Assembly: GCA_028698695.1 (NCBI GenBank)
Contig: JAQVWB010000006.1
Span: 1 to 24,347 of the forward strand
Length of the DNA: 24,347 nt
Direction of reading: 5' to 3'
From: Syntrophomonadaceae bacterium
Lineage (GTDB): Bacteria; Bacillota; Syntrophomonadia; Syntrophomonadales; Syntrophomonadaceae
Shown here: positions 1-7,489 of the stretch, piece by piece
Position numbering within the stretch: position 1 is the stretch's first letter
Layout: the number at the start of each line of letters is the position of its first letter
The notes under the pieces: model-generated
Seen by the model: the letters and a program-made list of their open reading frames with translations, nothing else
Told to the model about the DNA's origin: nothing
Database searches by the model: none
Translations under genes and position numbers: made by a program

Positions 1-65
1 AAGTTAAACTACAAGTATTTTCGCCTTTATTTTTAAAAGGTCCTGTATTCAGCTATTTTTGCAGA

Positions 66-728
66 TTAATCTTTGTTTTTTGTAAAAAGGGGTGATAATA
101 GTTCGCCATCATTAATAAAATTGACATAAGTGTCGGGGACTTCCCCGACAATAATAGTCTCAGCTATTGGTACTGTAGTAGATACTTTCACTTCTTCATT
201 TATAAATGGCACAGCAATTTTTATTTTGCTATCTATCTTAAAGTATACCAGATGTCGCGTTTGATTGATACCTGCCTGGTCGAACTTATTCATAAATTGA
301 ACATAAACTTGTCCGGTTGGAATTATCCTTACCTTCATATGCGGTCCATATCCAGACAGTATTCTGGAACCAGTCAGCGCTCCCATAGGAATCTTGATCT
401 GTCTTTCCCCCATTGTTTTTAATGCATGGGCAATTTCCATTACTGTAGTTGACATAATTTTATTCATCATAATAGTATCCGGCTGGATTAAAACTATTTT
501 GCCTTTATCATCTTTATGAATTGTTACTATATCGGTATATTCGATATGATTGACTACCTGTTCATTTATAATCTTGTTTATAACTTCAGTTTCTTCAATC
601 TGCGCTTTTGATTCCGCTATCTCCATCAGACTCATTTTAATTTTAAAATCTGTATATATTACCGTTATTATTATTAAAATCAGCATTATAATTGTAAGCC
701 TTCTCCGCCATTTATATCTTCCGTACAT
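66..728 (-). CDS. yunB: Sporulation protein YunB-like
   Basis: A 220-aa protein with one N-terminal membrane segment (about residues 10-28, after a basic MYGRYKWRRR start) and an extracytoplasmic remainder. Overall pattern and length match the Firmicutes sporulation protein YunB, a protein of unknown biochemistry made in the mother cell under sigma E in Bacillus subtilis. The family-typical feature is the middle stretch PMGALTGSRILSGYGP followed by a beta-rich C-terminal half. I place the start at the ATG at 728 because GGAGG lies 7 nt upstream (736-740); the frame is open further upstream, but nothing there resembles the family. A CATATACT box at 749-756 on the coding strand resembles a sigma E -10 element, but I found no matching -35. 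It is divergent from gltX and does not share its operon. Family assignment is by recognition, not by search. Confidence 0.8.
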   Translation of the reverse strand: MYGRYKWRRRLTIIMLILIIITVIYTDFKIKMSLMEIAESKAQIEETEVINKIINEQVVNHIEYTDIVTIHKDDKGKIVLIQPDTIMMNKIMSTTVMEIAHALKTMGERQIKIPMGALTGSRILSGYGPHMKVRIIPTGQVYVQFMNKFDQAGINQTRHLVYFKIDSKIKIAVPFINEEVKVSTTVPIAETIIVGEVPDTYVNFINDGELLSPLFTKNKD

Positions 729-810
729 GTTTTCACCTCCACTAAAACAGTATATGAAAGGTGTCGATACTCTGTGCACACTATTAATATAATTTTTTTT
801 TCAGCAGTTT

Positions 811-840
811 TTGAAAAATATCAGTAATATCGGTTAGACT
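811..840 (+). promoter_or_regulatory. Possible gltX promoter
   Basis: TTGAAA at 811-816 and TAGACT at 835-840 are separated by 18 bp and lie 33 bp before the gltX start. Each box has mismatches to the vegetative consensus. A second TATAAT at 788-793, with TCGATA 18 bp upstream, is an alternative. Neither is strong. Confidence 0.35.
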
Positions 841-873
841 ATAGATGATGATTTTCAAGGGAGTGGTTATAGC

Positions 874-2313
874 TTGCAGGAAGTTCGTGTTCGTTTTGCC
901 CCCAGTCCTACCGGAACATTACATATAGGCGGCGCCCGTACAGCATTATTTAATTTGTTGTTTGCCCGTCATAATCAGGGAAAATTGATTTTACGCCTGG
1001 AAGATACGGATATGGAAAGATCAACTCATGAATCAGCTCAGGGTATTATAGAAGGTTTAAACTGGTTGGGAATATTATGGGATGAGGGCCCGGATATTGG
1101 CGGTTCTTATGGACCTTATCGTCAAAGTGAACGGCTGTCAATGTACCAGCAGTATGCCAGACAACTCCTGGATAACGGACATGCATATTATTGTTATTGT
1201 TCACCGAAAGATATTGCCCTTGAACGCGAGAAGGCCCAGAATAATAAAATCAACTATCGTCATAATTGTCCATATAAACATAAAAAATCTGCTGCAATTG
1301 ATGCTGTAATAGATGGTAACCCGGTATTAAGATTTAATATGCCTGCTGATGGCGTAGTTGTTATAAATGATTTGGTACGCGGTTCAGTTGAGTTTAGAAA
1401 TGATTTACTGGATGATATCATTATATTGAAGTCTGATGGATGGCCTACCTATAATTTTGCCGTGGTTGTTGATGATCATTGCATGAATATCACGCATGTT
1501 ATCAGAGCTGAGGAACATCTGTCCAATACCCCCAGGCAGGTGCATATATATGAAGCTTTGGGATGGTCGCTGCCTTATTTTGCTCATGTATCCATGATTC
1601 TGGCTCCCGACCGCAGTAAGTTGTCTAAACGCCATGGAGCAACCTCAGTTCAGGAGTTTCGTGATCAGGGTTATTTACCTCAGGCATTACTAAACTATTT
1701 AGCATTACTGGGTTGGTCTCCTGGTGATGATATGGACATACTATCATTATCACAAATGATATCACTTTTTGATTTGAATAATGTGTCAAAATCAGCTGCA
1801 ATTTATGATATGGAAAAGCTTACCTGGATGAATGGGAATTATATTACTGAATTAGGTATAGAGGATTTATTCTCAGTAATTGAAGCTGAAGCCAGATCCA
1901 AACAATTATTATCCAACGATAACCGCGATTATTTCGTTAAAGTAATATCCCTGGTGCGTAGCCGGGTAAAAACCATAGTTGAATTATTTGCTTCCATTGA
2001 TTATTTTTTTATTTCCCCATCTACTTACGATGAAAAAGGAGCAGAAAAATATTTTCGTAAAAATGATGCAATTGGGAAATTGCAGATAGTTGACAGCTTA
2101 CTGGCATCCAACCCTTTTAAAGCAGAACAAATCGAAATAGCTTTTCGTTCAAAAGCTGATGAAATGGGCTATAAAGCTGCTGACCTGATTCATCCCACCC
2201 GATTAGCATTATCAGGCCGCACTAATACCCCCGGGCTTTTTGAAATAATGGAATTATTGGGTCCGCAAGTCTGTAAGGAAAGAATAGAATCGGCTATAAA
2301 TTTTTTAAAATAA
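874..2313 (+). CDS. gltX: Glutamyl-tRNA synthetase
   Basis: A 479-aa class I aminoacyl-tRNA synthetase that attaches glutamate to tRNA in the cytoplasm. The HIGH-type motif is PSPTGTLHIGG (residues 10-20) and the KMSKS-type motif is KLSKR (249-253). A zinc-site pattern CYC (107-109) with Y128 and C132 sits in the connecting domain, and the C-terminal part (about 330-479) is the helical anticodon-binding region. Length is normal for bacterial GltX. The start is a TTG at 874 because the protein then begins directly with VRVRFAPSPTG and AGGGAG lies about 10 nt upstream. In Firmicutes without GlnRS this enzyme is usually non-discriminating and also charges tRNA-Gln, which GatCAB then amidates. 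The Gln and Glu tRNAs directly downstream fit that idea, but the sequence alone does not prove it. Confidence 0.96.
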   Translation: MQEVRVRFAPSPTGTLHIGGARTALFNLLFARHNQGKLILRLEDTDMERSTHESAQGIIEGLNWLGILWDEGPDIGGSYGPYRQSERLSMYQQYARQLLDNGHAYYCYCSPKDIALEREKAQNNKINYRHNCPYKHKKSAAIDAVIDGNPVLRFNMPADGVVVINDLVRGSVEFRNDLLDDIIILKSDGWPTYNFAVVVDDHCMNITHVIRAEEHLSNTPRQVHIYEALGWSLPYFAHVSMILAPDRSKLSKRHGATSVQEFRDQGYLPQALLNYLALLGWSPGDDMDILSLSQMISLFDLNNVSKSAAIYDMEKLTWMNGNYITELGIEDLFSVIEAEARSKQLLSNDNRDYFVKVISLVRSRVKTIVELFASIDYFFISPSTYDEKGAEKYFRKNDAIGKLQIVDSLLASNPFKAEQIEIAFRSKADEMGYKAADLIHPTRLALSGRTNTPGLFEIMELLGPQVCKERIESAINFLK

Positions 2314-2327
2314 TGATTGTCTAACCT

Positions 2328-2356
2328 TTGACAATAGAAGTTTACTGTATTATAAT
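2328..2356 (+). promoter_or_regulatory. Consensus sigma-70/A promoter of the tRNA unit
   Basis: TTGACA (2328-2333), exactly 17 bp, then TATAAT (2351-2356): both boxes and the spacing are perfect. It starts 14 bp after the gltX stop, so the tRNA genes can be transcribed strongly and independently of gltX. The transcript would start near 2363 with a GCGCGGG stretch, giving a leader of about 24 nt that contains a small hairpin (GCGGG 2366-2370 with CCCGC 2377-2381). Confidence 0.88.
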
Positions 2357-2386
2357 TCTCTTTGCGCGGGTATTACCCCGCTATGC

Positions 2387-2460
2387 AGCCGGATGGTGTA
2401 GAGGTAGCACGACTGACTCTGGATCAGTTCGCCAGGGTTCGAATCCTTGTCCGGCTGCCA
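2387..2460 (+). tRNA. tRNA-Gln (anticodon CTG)
   Basis: A 74-nt cloverleaf. The acceptor stem AGCCGGA pairs with TCCGGCT. The D stem is GTGT/GCAC and the anticodon stem is ACTGA/TCAGT around the loop CTCTGGA, giving anticodon CTG, which reads CAG. The T arm has stem CAGGG/CCTTG and loop TTCGAAT, and the 3' end GCCA is encoded. It is the first tRNA after the consensus promoter at 2328-2356 and lies 6 nt before tRNA-Glu. A separate tRNA reading CAA would be expected elsewhere in the genome. Confidence 0.95.
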
Positions 2461-2466
2461 TTTTAT

Positions 2467-2542
2467 GGCCCCATCGTCTAGAGGCCTAGGATGCCGCCCT
2501 CTCACGGCGGAGACAGGGGTTCGATTCCCCTTGGGGCTACCA
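2467..2542 (+). tRNA. tRNA-Glu (anticodon CTC)
   Basis: A 76-nt cloverleaf. The acceptor stem GGCCCCA pairs with TGGGGCT (first pair G-U). The anticodon stem CCGCC/GGCGG encloses the loop CTCTCAC with anticodon CTC, which reads GAG. The T arm is AGGGG TTCGATT CCCCT and the ACCA end is encoded. It is the second tRNA of a two-gene unit and ends 11 nt before a terminator hairpin. Confidence 0.95.
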
Positions 2543-2553
2543 ATAGTATTATT

Positions 2554-2586
2554 TACCTGCTTAATAAACCGGGCAGGTATTTTTTA
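2554..2586 (+). terminator. Terminator after the tRNA pair, possibly bidirectional
   Basis: TACCTGC (2554-2560) pairs with GCAGGTA (2573-2579) around a 12-nt loop and is followed by a T-rich tract from 2580. It closes the tRNA unit. The convergent epimerase gene ends at 2602, so the same hairpin may also end transcription on the minus strand, though the A-rich run needed there is weak. Confidence 0.75.
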
Positions 2587-2601
2587 TTATTTAAGTTTAC
2601 T

Positions 2602-3516
2602 TCATTCTATTCCATAAACTTTTTTCATCCATTCAATGGTAGCTCCTATTCCCTGTTTCAGCGATACTTTAGGATAAAAGCCCAAATCTCTTTCTGCTTT
2701 GCGGATATCAGCAATTTTATCTCTGGTGGTGAATGGTTCTGACTCCTGGTAACTTATCAGATGGTCATCCTGATTCAAGTACTCCAATATCAAGTCGGAA
2801 AGAGTTTTAATGTCATGTGCTTCATTGCCGGCAATATTATATACTTCGCCAGCATGAAATCTGCTAATAATATTTGCCAGAACAGCTGCACAGTCATCAA
2901 TATATAAAGATGACCTGGTATGGTTCAGATATACTGTATAAGGCATACGGTGTAATGCACGATATATGAATAGTGCAGCCACACTGCGGTAAGGCGAATA
3001 GTATTCACCTGGTCCATAAACATTGAATAATCTTACCCTTACCGTTTCCGTCTGGTACATGGCTTGTGAGTTGAGAATCTGCATTTCATTAACCCATTTT
3101 GACATGGCATAATCATTTATCTGCCTTATCTCTGTTTCATCCATAATTTCTTCTAACATTAGCTGGTCATAATCCCCATAAACCTCAGAACTGCTGGTGA
3201 AAATCATTTTAAAGCCATGTTCTTCCTGTAAGCGAATCAAATGCTTGGTTCCGATTACATTGGTTGTCCACATTTGCTCATAGTATTTTTCTCCGTTCCA
3301 GCGACCAAATTCGGCAGCCAAATGATAAACATAATCAAAACTATGTTCCCTGAAAATTTCATTTAGTTGTCTATATTCACTTATATCACAACGAATATAA
3401 TGATCACTATGATCATGCTTAAGATCGCAAACCCATACTTCATATCCTTTCTCCTTAAGTTTGCTTACCAGAGATTGACCAATTACTCCCTTACCACCGG
3501 TTACAAGGATTTTCAG
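2602..3516 (-). CDS. NAD-dependent nucleotide-sugar epimerase/dehydratase, apparent CTG start
   Basis: A 304-aa extended short-chain dehydrogenase of the sugar epimerase/dehydratase type, expected to alter a nucleotide-linked sugar in the cytoplasm. The NAD-binding TGGKGVIG is at residues 6-13, the serine cluster TSSSEVYG at 107-114 and the catalytic pair is Y136 and K140 (YAMSK). The substrate-side stretch RLFNVYGPGEYYSPYRS is typical of the family. The frame reads openly from 3516 down; the first usual start (TTG at 3321) would delete the whole NAD-binding fold. At 3516 is a CTG preceded by GGAGGTG with 7-nt spacing, and no ATG, GTG or TTG lies between it and the upstream in-frame stop. It is the last gene of a minus-strand group with a glycosyltransferase and a DNRLRE-like protein. 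The substrate is unknown. Confidence 0.9.
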   Translation of the reverse strand: MKILVTGGKGVIGQSLVSKLKEKGYEVWVCDLKHDHSDHYIRCDISEYRQLNEIFREHSFDYVYHLAAEFGRWNGEKYYEQMWTTNVIGTKHLIRLQEEHGFKMIFTSSSEVYGDYDQLMLEEIMDETEIRQINDYAMSKWVNEMQILNSQAMYQTETVRVRLFNVYGPGEYYSPYRSVAALFIYRALHRMPYTVYLNHTRSSLYIDDCAAVLANIISRFHAGEVYNIAGNEAHDIKTLSDLILEYLNQDDHLISYQESEPFTTRDKIADIRKAERDLGFYPKVSLKQGIGATIEWMKKVYGIE

Positions 3517-3588
3517 GGGTACCCACCTCCATTTTTTTGTGACCGTTTAGGTCAGTATCAGTAATTATTTCATTGTTTATCTTTTTAA

Positions 3589-4110
3589 TTAATAATTTGT
3601 AACCATTGTAATCACAGGCCAGGTTTTTTTATCTTCGTTTTTATGATTGCTTATTGCCAGAAGACTATTGGAATATTCGTTACCGATTAATAATATGCCA
3701 TGATTAATATAAGTGTGATCAATCCAGCGTTTAACGAGGAGACTTATATCTACCATAATTAGTCCGGTCCAACCAGTTACCACCGGAAAAGTAACCTCCG
3801 GTACCTCACCGATAGATATCTGGTCATTCCAGCAAATCATTTGCTCATCCCATTCCATTAAAATCCGGTGTATGGCAACTTGAACAATACCGGAATCGAG
3901 TTCATTACGACATATATTCATCATTAAATATGCAGCGATAATCTCCTCATTACGCCAGTCTTCCAGGTCAAACTTCAGCAAGGCCCTATAACGGTCTTTT
4001 TCGTTTTTATATTGTCCTATGAATAGTGCCTTATCTTTTGATAAATAGTAATTCTTGTTGCCATAATATTGGGATATATTAATATTTTTGCAGGGATACA
4101 GTTCTGACAT
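3589..4110 (-). CDS. DNRLRE/CBM96-like surface domain protein
   Basis: A 173-aa protein with no signal peptide or membrane segment. The pattern RALLKFDL, then an alternating beta-strand body, then VDISLLVKRWIDHTYINHGILL resembles DNRLRE domains. These are beta-sandwich modules common in secreted, S-layer and spore-associated proteins and related to carbohydrate-binding CBM96. Here it forms the whole protein, whereas such domains usually sit in larger surface proteins. The ATG at 4110 has GGAGG 8 nt upstream. It lies 22 bp after a family 2 glycosyltransferase and 72 bp before a sugar epimerase, all on the minus strand, so a link to surface glycan is likely. Without a signal peptide, a cytoplasmic or mother-cell location (for example addition to the spore surface) fits better than Sec export. 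Domain identification is by eye. Confidence 0.6.
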   Translation of the reverse strand: MSELYPCKNINISQYYGNKNYYLSKDKALFIGQYKNEKDRYRALLKFDLEDWRNEEIIAAYLMMNICRNELDSGIVQVAIHRILMEWDEQMICWNDQISIGEVPEVTFPVVTGWTGLIMVDISLLVKRWIDHTYINHGILLIGNEYSNSLLAISNHKNEDKKTWPVITMVTNY

Positions 4111-4132
4111 AAGTATTCCTCCACCCCGAGAT

Positions 4133-4906
4133 TTACCCAGTTTGTATTTTCCCCCAGACTTTCCCCTGATTACGGATCACTTCTCCTTTTCTTTGCTGAT
4201 ACAGGTTTTTATTGTAAATATAATCATCTATTTGATCCTTGCCAGTATCATATCGAGGATGATAAAGATGAATAGTCTGAGCCTGGGTCAGACATAATTC
4301 ACATTTGTTCTGAATAAGCCGGTCAACCAAATCGTTATCATCAAAAGCCAAACCGGTGAAGTCCTCATCATATCCACCTATATCAAAAAACTCACGGCGA
4401 TTTATGGCCATGAGAAACGGCAGACTGGTATTCAATTTGGGATAATCATTGTTGAAAGCCGCTTGGTTAAAATTGCCTTTATACTGGTTAACATAGTTTA
4501 GAAAAGAACCATCCTGGTCATCCATGCCCACCGGGGTCGCCAATAGTTTGGGCTTTATTCTCACCGGTATGGTAAGAAATCGTATGGTATCGTTCAAATG
4601 AAACATTTCAGCACAGGATATTATTAATACATCGCCCTTGGATATTCGGGCACCTATATTCAGGGCAAACCCAGGCACACGATATTTCATTTCCTCAGGT
4701 TTATTACGCTGACCGGTAAATACATATTTCAAATTAAGAGTGCGTTTAAATTGTCTGCAAAGATTTTCTGTATCATCCGGTAATCCATCATTTAATACAA
4801 TAACTTCGAATGGAAATGGTATGTTCTGACGCAACAAAGAATATAAATTCCACTTTAATAGATGTGAACGCTGATAAGAGGTTATCAGTATGGACACCGT
4901 ACCCAA
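4133..4906 (-). CDS. Family 2 glycosyltransferase
   Basis: A 257-aa GT-A fold glycosyltransferase. It opens with VSILITSYQR, followed by VIVLNDG, the usual nucleotide-sugar binding elements of family 2. The acceptor-side region contains GGYDEDFTGLAFDDNDLVDR, close to the family 2/27 pattern in which the ED or DD pair supplies the catalytic base. There is no membrane segment, so it probably acts on the cytoplasmic face. The start is a TTG at 4906 with AGGGAG 8 nt upstream. It is the first gene of a minus-strand group (glycosyltransferase, DNRLRE-like protein, epimerase). It shares an intergenic region of about 180 bp with a divergent second glycosyltransferase. Donor and acceptor cannot be read from sequence. 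Confidence 0.85.
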   Translation of the reverse strand: MGTVSILITSYQRSHLLKWNLYSLLRQNIPFPFEVIVLNDGLPDDTENLCRQFKRTLNLKYVFTGQRNKPEEMKYRVPGFALNIGARISKGDVLIISCAEMFHLNDTIRFLTIPVRIKPKLLATPVGMDDQDGSFLNYVNQYKGNFNQAAFNNDYPKLNTSLPFLMAINRREFFDIGGYDEDFTGLAFDDNDLVDRLIQNKCELCLTQAQTIHLYHPRYDTGKDQIDDYIYNKNLYQQRKGEVIRNQGKVWGKIQTG

Positions 4907-5088
4907 TCCGGCAACTCCCTTCTTAAAATATCGAAAGCTTACTTCCTTATTTTACGCAAAACTTCACCTTTTGGTGTTTATTGCCCCAAGAAGACCATAT
5001 TGTAGTAACTACTCTAAATATGAATCTGTATACTAAAGCAAGATCTGAAACAAACAGTTATGATAATAAATTTATGAAAGGTGACTTT

Positions 5089-5823
5089 ATGAAAGAATTA
5101 ACAACTGCCAGGATCAATGATTTAAGCGGAGAAGGGGTATCAGTTATTACCTGTACCAATCGCCCCCTTTTTTTAAATAATGTGTTGGAAAATTATAAAC
5201 GACAATTCTATAATCCTAAAGAATTGATCATCATATTAAATAATAATGATTTTGACAAGAATGAAGTTAAAAAATCTGCCGGGTGTGAAGCAGTAAAAGT
5301 ATACCAGCCTGATGAGGGCTTGTCACTGGGATCATGTTATAATTTTGCAATAAAACAATGTCAATACGATTATGTCGCCAAATTCGATGACGATGATTAT
5401 TATGCTCCGCTGCATTTAAGTGAAAGCATGAGGGCTTTTACCTATAGTGAAGCTGATCTTGTTGGCAAACATGCGCGATTTATTTATTTTGAGAGGGATT
5501 CATTATTAATGTTATATAAGGGGATTGCTTATAATTATTCTAATTATATAGTAGGAGCTACGATGGTTTTTAAGCGCAATGTATGGGAAATGATTAATTT
5601 TAAAGACCAAACTCTGGGAGAAGATAGTTGTTTCCAGGAAGAATGCCTGAAACATGGTTTTCAAATATTTGCAATTGATGAATACAACTATGTAACCATT
5701 AGGCGAAAGGATAGCAGTACTCACACCTTTAAAATGGATGATAATAGTTATATGAAACATTGTGAATTGGTAGCAAAAACGCTCGATTATGTCCCATTAA
5801 TCACCCCGTCTATTACTTTCTAA
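5089..5823 (+). CDS. Family 2 glycosyltransferase
   Basis: A 244-aa glycosyltransferase: VSVITCTNRP near the start, ELIIILNNND, then the metal and sugar-nucleotide binding acidic run KFDDDDYY. The later LGEDSCFQEECLKHGF takes the place of the usual catalytic ED. The frame is open from 4981, but I start at the ATG at 5089 because AAAGGTG lies about 6 nt upstream and the extra 36 residues resemble nothing in the family. It is divergent from the glycosyltransferase at 4133-4906 and not closely similar to it. No membrane segment is visible. It could work with the minus-strand group on one surface glycan, perhaps on the spore, as glycosyltransferases such as CgeD do in bacilli; this is inference. 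Confidence 0.83.
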   Translation: MKELTTARINDLSGEGVSVITCTNRPLFLNNVLENYKRQFYNPKELIIILNNNDFDKNEVKKSAGCEAVKVYQPDEGLSLGSCYNFAIKQCQYDYVAKFDDDDYYAPLHLSESMRAFTYSEADLVGKHARFIYFERDSLLMLYKGIAYNYSNYIVGATMVFKRNVWEMINFKDQTLGEDSCFQEECLKHGFQIFAIDEYNYVTIRRKDSSTHTFKMDDNSYMKHCELVAKTLDYVPLITPSITF

Positions 5824-5828
5824 TTATA

Positions 5829-5846
5829 TTTATTTAATTAAATAAA
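5829..5846. repeat. 18-bp perfect AT palindrome
   Basis: A perfect palindrome, TTTATTTAATTAAATAAA, begins 5 nt after the glycosyltransferase stop. It has no GC pairs, so it would be a weak terminator. It could instead be a protein-binding site for the 88-aa gene downstream. Confidence 0.4.
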
Positions 5847-5870
5847 GGATTATTAATTGAAGGGATATTA

Positions 5871-5879
5871 TGCTATGAT
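5871..5879 (+). promoter_or_regulatory. Possible extended -10 promoter of the 88-aa gene
   Basis: TGCTATGAT matches an extended -10 (TG, one base, TATGAT). No good -35 is seen 17 bp upstream, as is usual for this promoter class. The transcript would start near 5886, about 27 nt before the ATG at 5913. Confidence 0.35.
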
Positions 5880-5912
5880 TTAGTGGATTAGCTTTGAAAC
5901 AGGAGTGACAAC

Positions 5913-6179
5913 ATGCGTACCCTCATTGCAACAACATTATTTAATGATAAAGGAAAAGAAATATACTGTATGGCTCGTAAAGTAACCGACCAACAGATAA
6001 ATATAATTAAAAATACCAGTCGTGAAGAGTTGGAAGCGGCAGGTTTTACTTTTATTAAGCTTTTATCTTTGGATTACCCTAATGTAAAAGGCAACGCCAT
6101 ATTTTATGAAGGACATCTGGATGAAATGTCAAAAGTGCTTAAAAACATTGATAAAGGCTGGGATAAAACAATATATTGA
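5913..6179 (+). CDS. Small protein of unknown function (88 aa)
   Basis: I do not recognise this protein. It has 88 residues, is soluble and lysine-rich, and has no membrane segment, signal peptide or cysteine pair (a single Cys at 19). Alternating hydrophobic stretches (MRTLIATTLF, FTFIKLLSLDYP, NAIFYEG) and two likely amphipathic helices suggest a small folded alpha/beta domain. The ATG at 5913 has AGGAG 7 nt upstream, a good ribosome site, which with the possible extended -10 upstream supports a real gene. It is followed by a strong bidirectional terminator shared with convergent tyrS and appears to be a single-gene unit. Confidence 0.7.
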   Translation: MRTLIATTLFNDKGKEIYCMARKVTDQQINIIKNTSREELEAAGFTFIKLLSLDYPNVKGNAIFYEGHLDEMSKVLKNIDKGWDKTIY

Positions 6180-6210
6180 TAGATATAGTATGTTAATCTT
6201 GCTAAATTAA

Positions 6211-6240
6211 AAATGAGAGCTTGCCTGTAAACTCTCATTT
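6211..6240. terminator. Bidirectional terminator between the 88-aa gene and tyrS
   Basis: AAATGAGAG (6211-6219) pairs perfectly with CTCTCATTT (6232-6240) around a 12-nt loop. An A-run lies on the left, giving U on the minus-strand transcript, and a T-rich stretch lies on the right. It can end both converging genes. Confidence 0.8.
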
Positions 6241-6254
6241 ATAATTTCGAATTT

Positions 6255-7466
6255 TTATTTTCTGATTTTAATAAATTTCCGCTTGCCTACCTGAACAACC
6301 TGGCCATCTTCAATTACCAGGTTTTCTTCAACTTGTTTTACACCATTGACTTTTACTGCTCCCTGTTCCAGCATTCGCCTTCCATCACTGGTGGAAGAAA
6401 CCATGTTGTTTTCATGTAAAAACCTGGGCAGCCAGATTTCATTATCTTCGACAGTTACTTCATCTATATCATCAGGTATATTCCCCTGAGAAAAAACCAG
6501 TTTGAACTTTTCTTCTGCCTTTTGGGCCTCTTCACTGCTGTGATAAATGGTAATAATCTCTTTAGCCAGCCTAATCTTGGCATCGCGCGGATTAAGTGAG
6601 CCATTATCCATATTTTCCTGCATAGTTTTAATTTCCTGCATATCCACCCGGGTTACCAATTCAAAGTATCTGCAGATAAGATTATCTGTAATAGACATGG
6701 TCTTGCCAAACATTTCGTAAGGTTCCTCATTAATACCTATATAGTTGCCCAGACTCTTGCTCATTTTCTGTACTCCGTCTGTTCCTTCAAGTATAGGCAT
6801 CATCAAGGCAATTTGCGGTTCTATTCCATATTCCCTCTGCAGGTTCCTGCCTACCAGGAGATTAAATTTCTGGTCGGTACCTCCCAATTCCACATCGGCT
6901 TTAAGCACTACTGAATCGTATCCCTGCATTAATGGATACATAAACTCATGAATACCAATAGGCAGACCTTCCTGATAGCGCTTGGAAAAATCATCTCTTT
7001 CCAGCATACGCGCTACGGTGTATTTACCAGCCAAACCCAAAACATCCACCAGGTTTAACTTCATTAACCATTCACTATTAAAGTGAACTACCGTCTTGTT
7101 CTTATCCAGAACTTTAAATATCTGTTCCTGATAAGTAGCAGCATTGGCCATAACCTGTTCTTCAGTTAATTGTTTACGGGTCTCAGACTTACCGCTCGGA
7201 TCGCCAATCCGGCCAGTAAAGTCTCCAATTATCAGATGCACTTCATGACCCAGGTCCTGAAATTGCCTTAATTTGTTAAGCACTACCGTATGACCGAGAT
7301 GAATATCGGGAGCCGTAGGGTCAAGACCCAGTTTAATGCGTAAAGGGGTTTTATCTTTAATTGAGCGTTCAAGCTTATTAACAAGTTCCGATTCCGGGAC
7401 AATTTCAGCTACACCTCTATTAATCAAGCTCATCTGTTCAGCTGCTAATGTATCTATTTCTCCCAC
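6255..7466 (-). CDS. tyrS: Tyrosyl-tRNA synthetase
   Basis: A 403-aa class I synthetase that attaches tyrosine to tRNA-Tyr. The HIGH-type motif is HLGH at residues 56-59 within LGLDPTAPDIHLGH, KMSKS is at 234-238, the tyrosine-binding region includes GGTDQKFN, and an S4 RNA-binding domain fills about 345-403. The DPTAPDIHLGH form marks the TyrZ branch of bacterial TyrRS rather than the classical Bacillus TyrS branch. I start at a GTG at 7466: GGAGG lies 7 nt upstream and the protein then matches family length. The longer open frame to 7577 adds a hydrophobic 37-residue stretch that is most likely untranslated. No T-box leader fits in the short upstream region. It is divergent from the penicillin-binding protein gene. 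Confidence 0.95.
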   Translation of the reverse strand: MGEIDTLAAEQMSLINRGVAEIVPESELVNKLERSIKDKTPLRIKLGLDPTAPDIHLGHTVVLNKLRQFQDLGHEVHLIIGDFTGRIGDPSGKSETRKQLTEEQVMANAATYQEQIFKVLDKNKTVVHFNSEWLMKLNLVDVLGLAGKYTVARMLERDDFSKRYQEGLPIGIHEFMYPLMQGYDSVVLKADVELGGTDQKFNLLVGRNLQREYGIEPQIALMMPILEGTDGVQKMSKSLGNYIGINEEPYEMFGKTMSITDNLICRYFELVTRVDMQEIKTMQENMDNGSLNPRDAKIRLAKEIITIYHSSEEAQKAEEKFKLVFSQGNIPDDIDEVTVEDNEIWLPRFLHENNMVSSTSDGRRMLEQGAVKVNGVKQVEENLVIEDGQVVQVGKRKFIKIRK

Positions 7467-7489
7467 AATATAACCTCCTTGCCACAAAA

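Noticed and set aside
2491..2742. Open frame across tRNA-Glu and the terminator
   Set aside because: It overlaps a tRNA gene and the antisense of the epimerase and has no ribosome site.
3517..3532. ATG at 3532 as the epimerase start
   Set aside because: It is out of frame by one base with the NAD-binding fold and has no ribosome site; using it would require a sequencing error.
4976..5004. Sigma K-like promoter before the plus-strand glycosyltransferase
   Set aside because: CATATTGTA at 4996-5004 fits a -10 element, but the expected AC-type -35 is absent at the right distance.
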